Shown here: one piece after another, positions 63,185 to 64,000 of the stretch
Position numbering within the stretch: the stretch's first letter is position 1
Layout: each line of letters starts with the position of its first letter
Assembly (NCBI GenBank): GCA_964016985.1
Contig: OZ024828.1
Span: 8,212,610-8,276,609, forward strand
DNA: 64,000 nt
Direction: 5' to 3'
DNA from: Anodontia alba
Lineage: Eukaryota > Mollusca > Bivalvia > Lucinida > Lucinidae
Translations under genes and position numbers: made by a program
The notes under the pieces: generated by a model
The model's input: the letters and a program-made list of their open reading frames with translations, nothing else
What the model was told of the DNA's origin: nothing
The model's database searches: none

Positions 63185-64000
63185 TACACTGAAAAAGAAT
63201 CCTGGACTATTTTCTTTGCACAGATTTCCAAAATGAGCTGTTGTTTACCTTTATTTTCAATGTAAATATGACCAATTTGAAAATTATAAGAAAACAAAAC
63301 TTATATTTGTGGATTTTATCGATGGGCTCAAAGATGGATCCAAAAATGCAGTGCTCCAGCCAGGATTTGAGGGCAGAGGGGTGCTGGTTAGGGCACTTTT
63401 TGCACGGTCATACAAGAATAAGGGCACCATGTGTCATGTGATGTACTTGGTATCAAGACATGTTACAAAATATAATCCCATTCCACAATAAAGCCCTCAA
63501 AAATAGAGTACACAGAACACTGACCTTTAAACATTGATAACATTTTTAATTTTGGTCCGATTTTCATCAAATTTTCACCAAAATGTAGGGTTTTATGTCT
63601 GGAATTGAAATAAGACAGAAGGCAGCTTAAGAAGGGCAGAGGGGCGGCAGGAAAGGGCAAGAAGGGCGCCCCCCCCCCCTCTATAAAGGGCTAGCTGGAG
63701 CACTGAAATGTATAGATTATATTGAAAAATGACCATAAATGGTCATTTTTCAATATAATCTATACATTTTTGTTTCGCTATAACACGGTTGTTTAACTAT
63801 CATGGTTTATGCTATGGACCTCAACAATATTGTTATAAAGAGGTTGTTGTGTACACTGAAAAAGAATCCTGGACTATTTTTTTTGCGCAGATTTCCAAAA
63901 TGAGCTGTTGTTTACCTTTATTTTCAATGTAAATATGACCAATTGGAAAATTATAAAAAAAAAAAAAAAAAAAAGCAACTTATATTTGTGGATTTTATCG
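63041..64000 (+). repeat. Direct duplication of about 280 bp, cut by the window end
   Basis: 63041-63321 and 63708-64000 match closely, from ATGTATAGATTATATTGAAA through the family-H right end, GAATCCTGGACTATTTT and GTGGATTTTATCG. The second copy has lost the left part of the family-H MITE and gained a poly(A) run near 63957. The spacer (63322-63707) holds a C9 run at 63670. Confidence 0.85.

Noticed and set aside
1..64000. CRISPR array, prokaryotic operon or phage region
   Set aside because: Repeats are palindromic MITEs or minisatellites without unique spacers, and genes are spliced; nothing prokaryotic is present.

Overview
The window is eukaryotic, intron-rich and AT-rich. It most likely comes from a bivalve mollusc, probably a heterodont clam or mussel. 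The reasons are a metazoan ING3 gene, tRNA-derived SINEs with a Meta-domain-like body, Helentron-like elements that start with an AGCTCACC hairpin, and very many short palindromic MITEs. No species can be fixed from sequence alone. I see no prokaryotic operons, CRISPR arrays, rRNA genes or free-standing tRNA genes.

Two protein-coding genes can be assembled exon by exon, both on the plus strand. The first is ING3, the PHD-finger subunit of the NuA4/TIP60 histone acetyltransferase. Eight coding exons lie between 5890 and 18674. The first roughly 65 residues are missing and should lie upstream of the window. The reading frame closes across every junction, the C-terminal PHD finger has all eight zinc ligands, and a glutamine-rich tract precedes it. 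The second gene starts at 26291 and runs off the right end. Four coding exons (26291-26515, 48270-49210, 52629-52800, 61031-61116) join in phase. Its N-terminus resembles the poorly characterised vertebrate C12orf56 family. Its first intron is 21.8 kb.

Almost everything else is transposon-derived. Layout: 1-5889 is an ING3 intron with a Helentron-like minisatellite element carrying a nested hAT element. 5956-18563 holds ING3 introns full of MITEs and SINEs, plus a second large Helentron-like element (14274-15936) nested in a MITE. 18675-26290 is the ING3 3' flank and intergenic DNA. 26516-48269 is intron 1 of the second gene, with a SINE split by two insertions, a degenerate HIRAN-like coding remnant, a third large Helentron-like element (39317-41710), and a low-repeat stretch at 35.5-38.5 kb. 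49211-61030 holds introns 2 and 3, with a second hAT copy and an unusual TCCGCA-rich element. 61117-64000 is the start of intron 4, ending in a direct duplication cut by the window edge.

The most informative observations are: a 26-bp minisatellite that has copied an ING3 5' splice site five times at exact spacing; one palindromic core shared by MITE families with different ends; several nested insertions with readable target-site duplications; and the modular Helentron-like family. I found no convincing new multi-gene system.

Family labels used below are local names: A (GGGCCCAGTTGTTC ends), B (AGCTCTAGATAAG ends), C, D, E and N (TTAA-flanked), F and G (TTACCGTA and TTACCATA ends), H and I (TA-flanked), J (GAGCCAGCGCATGAC ends), M (imperfect, GATCAG-rich), and K for the shared core that begins GGCAAACAGTGTAGA.
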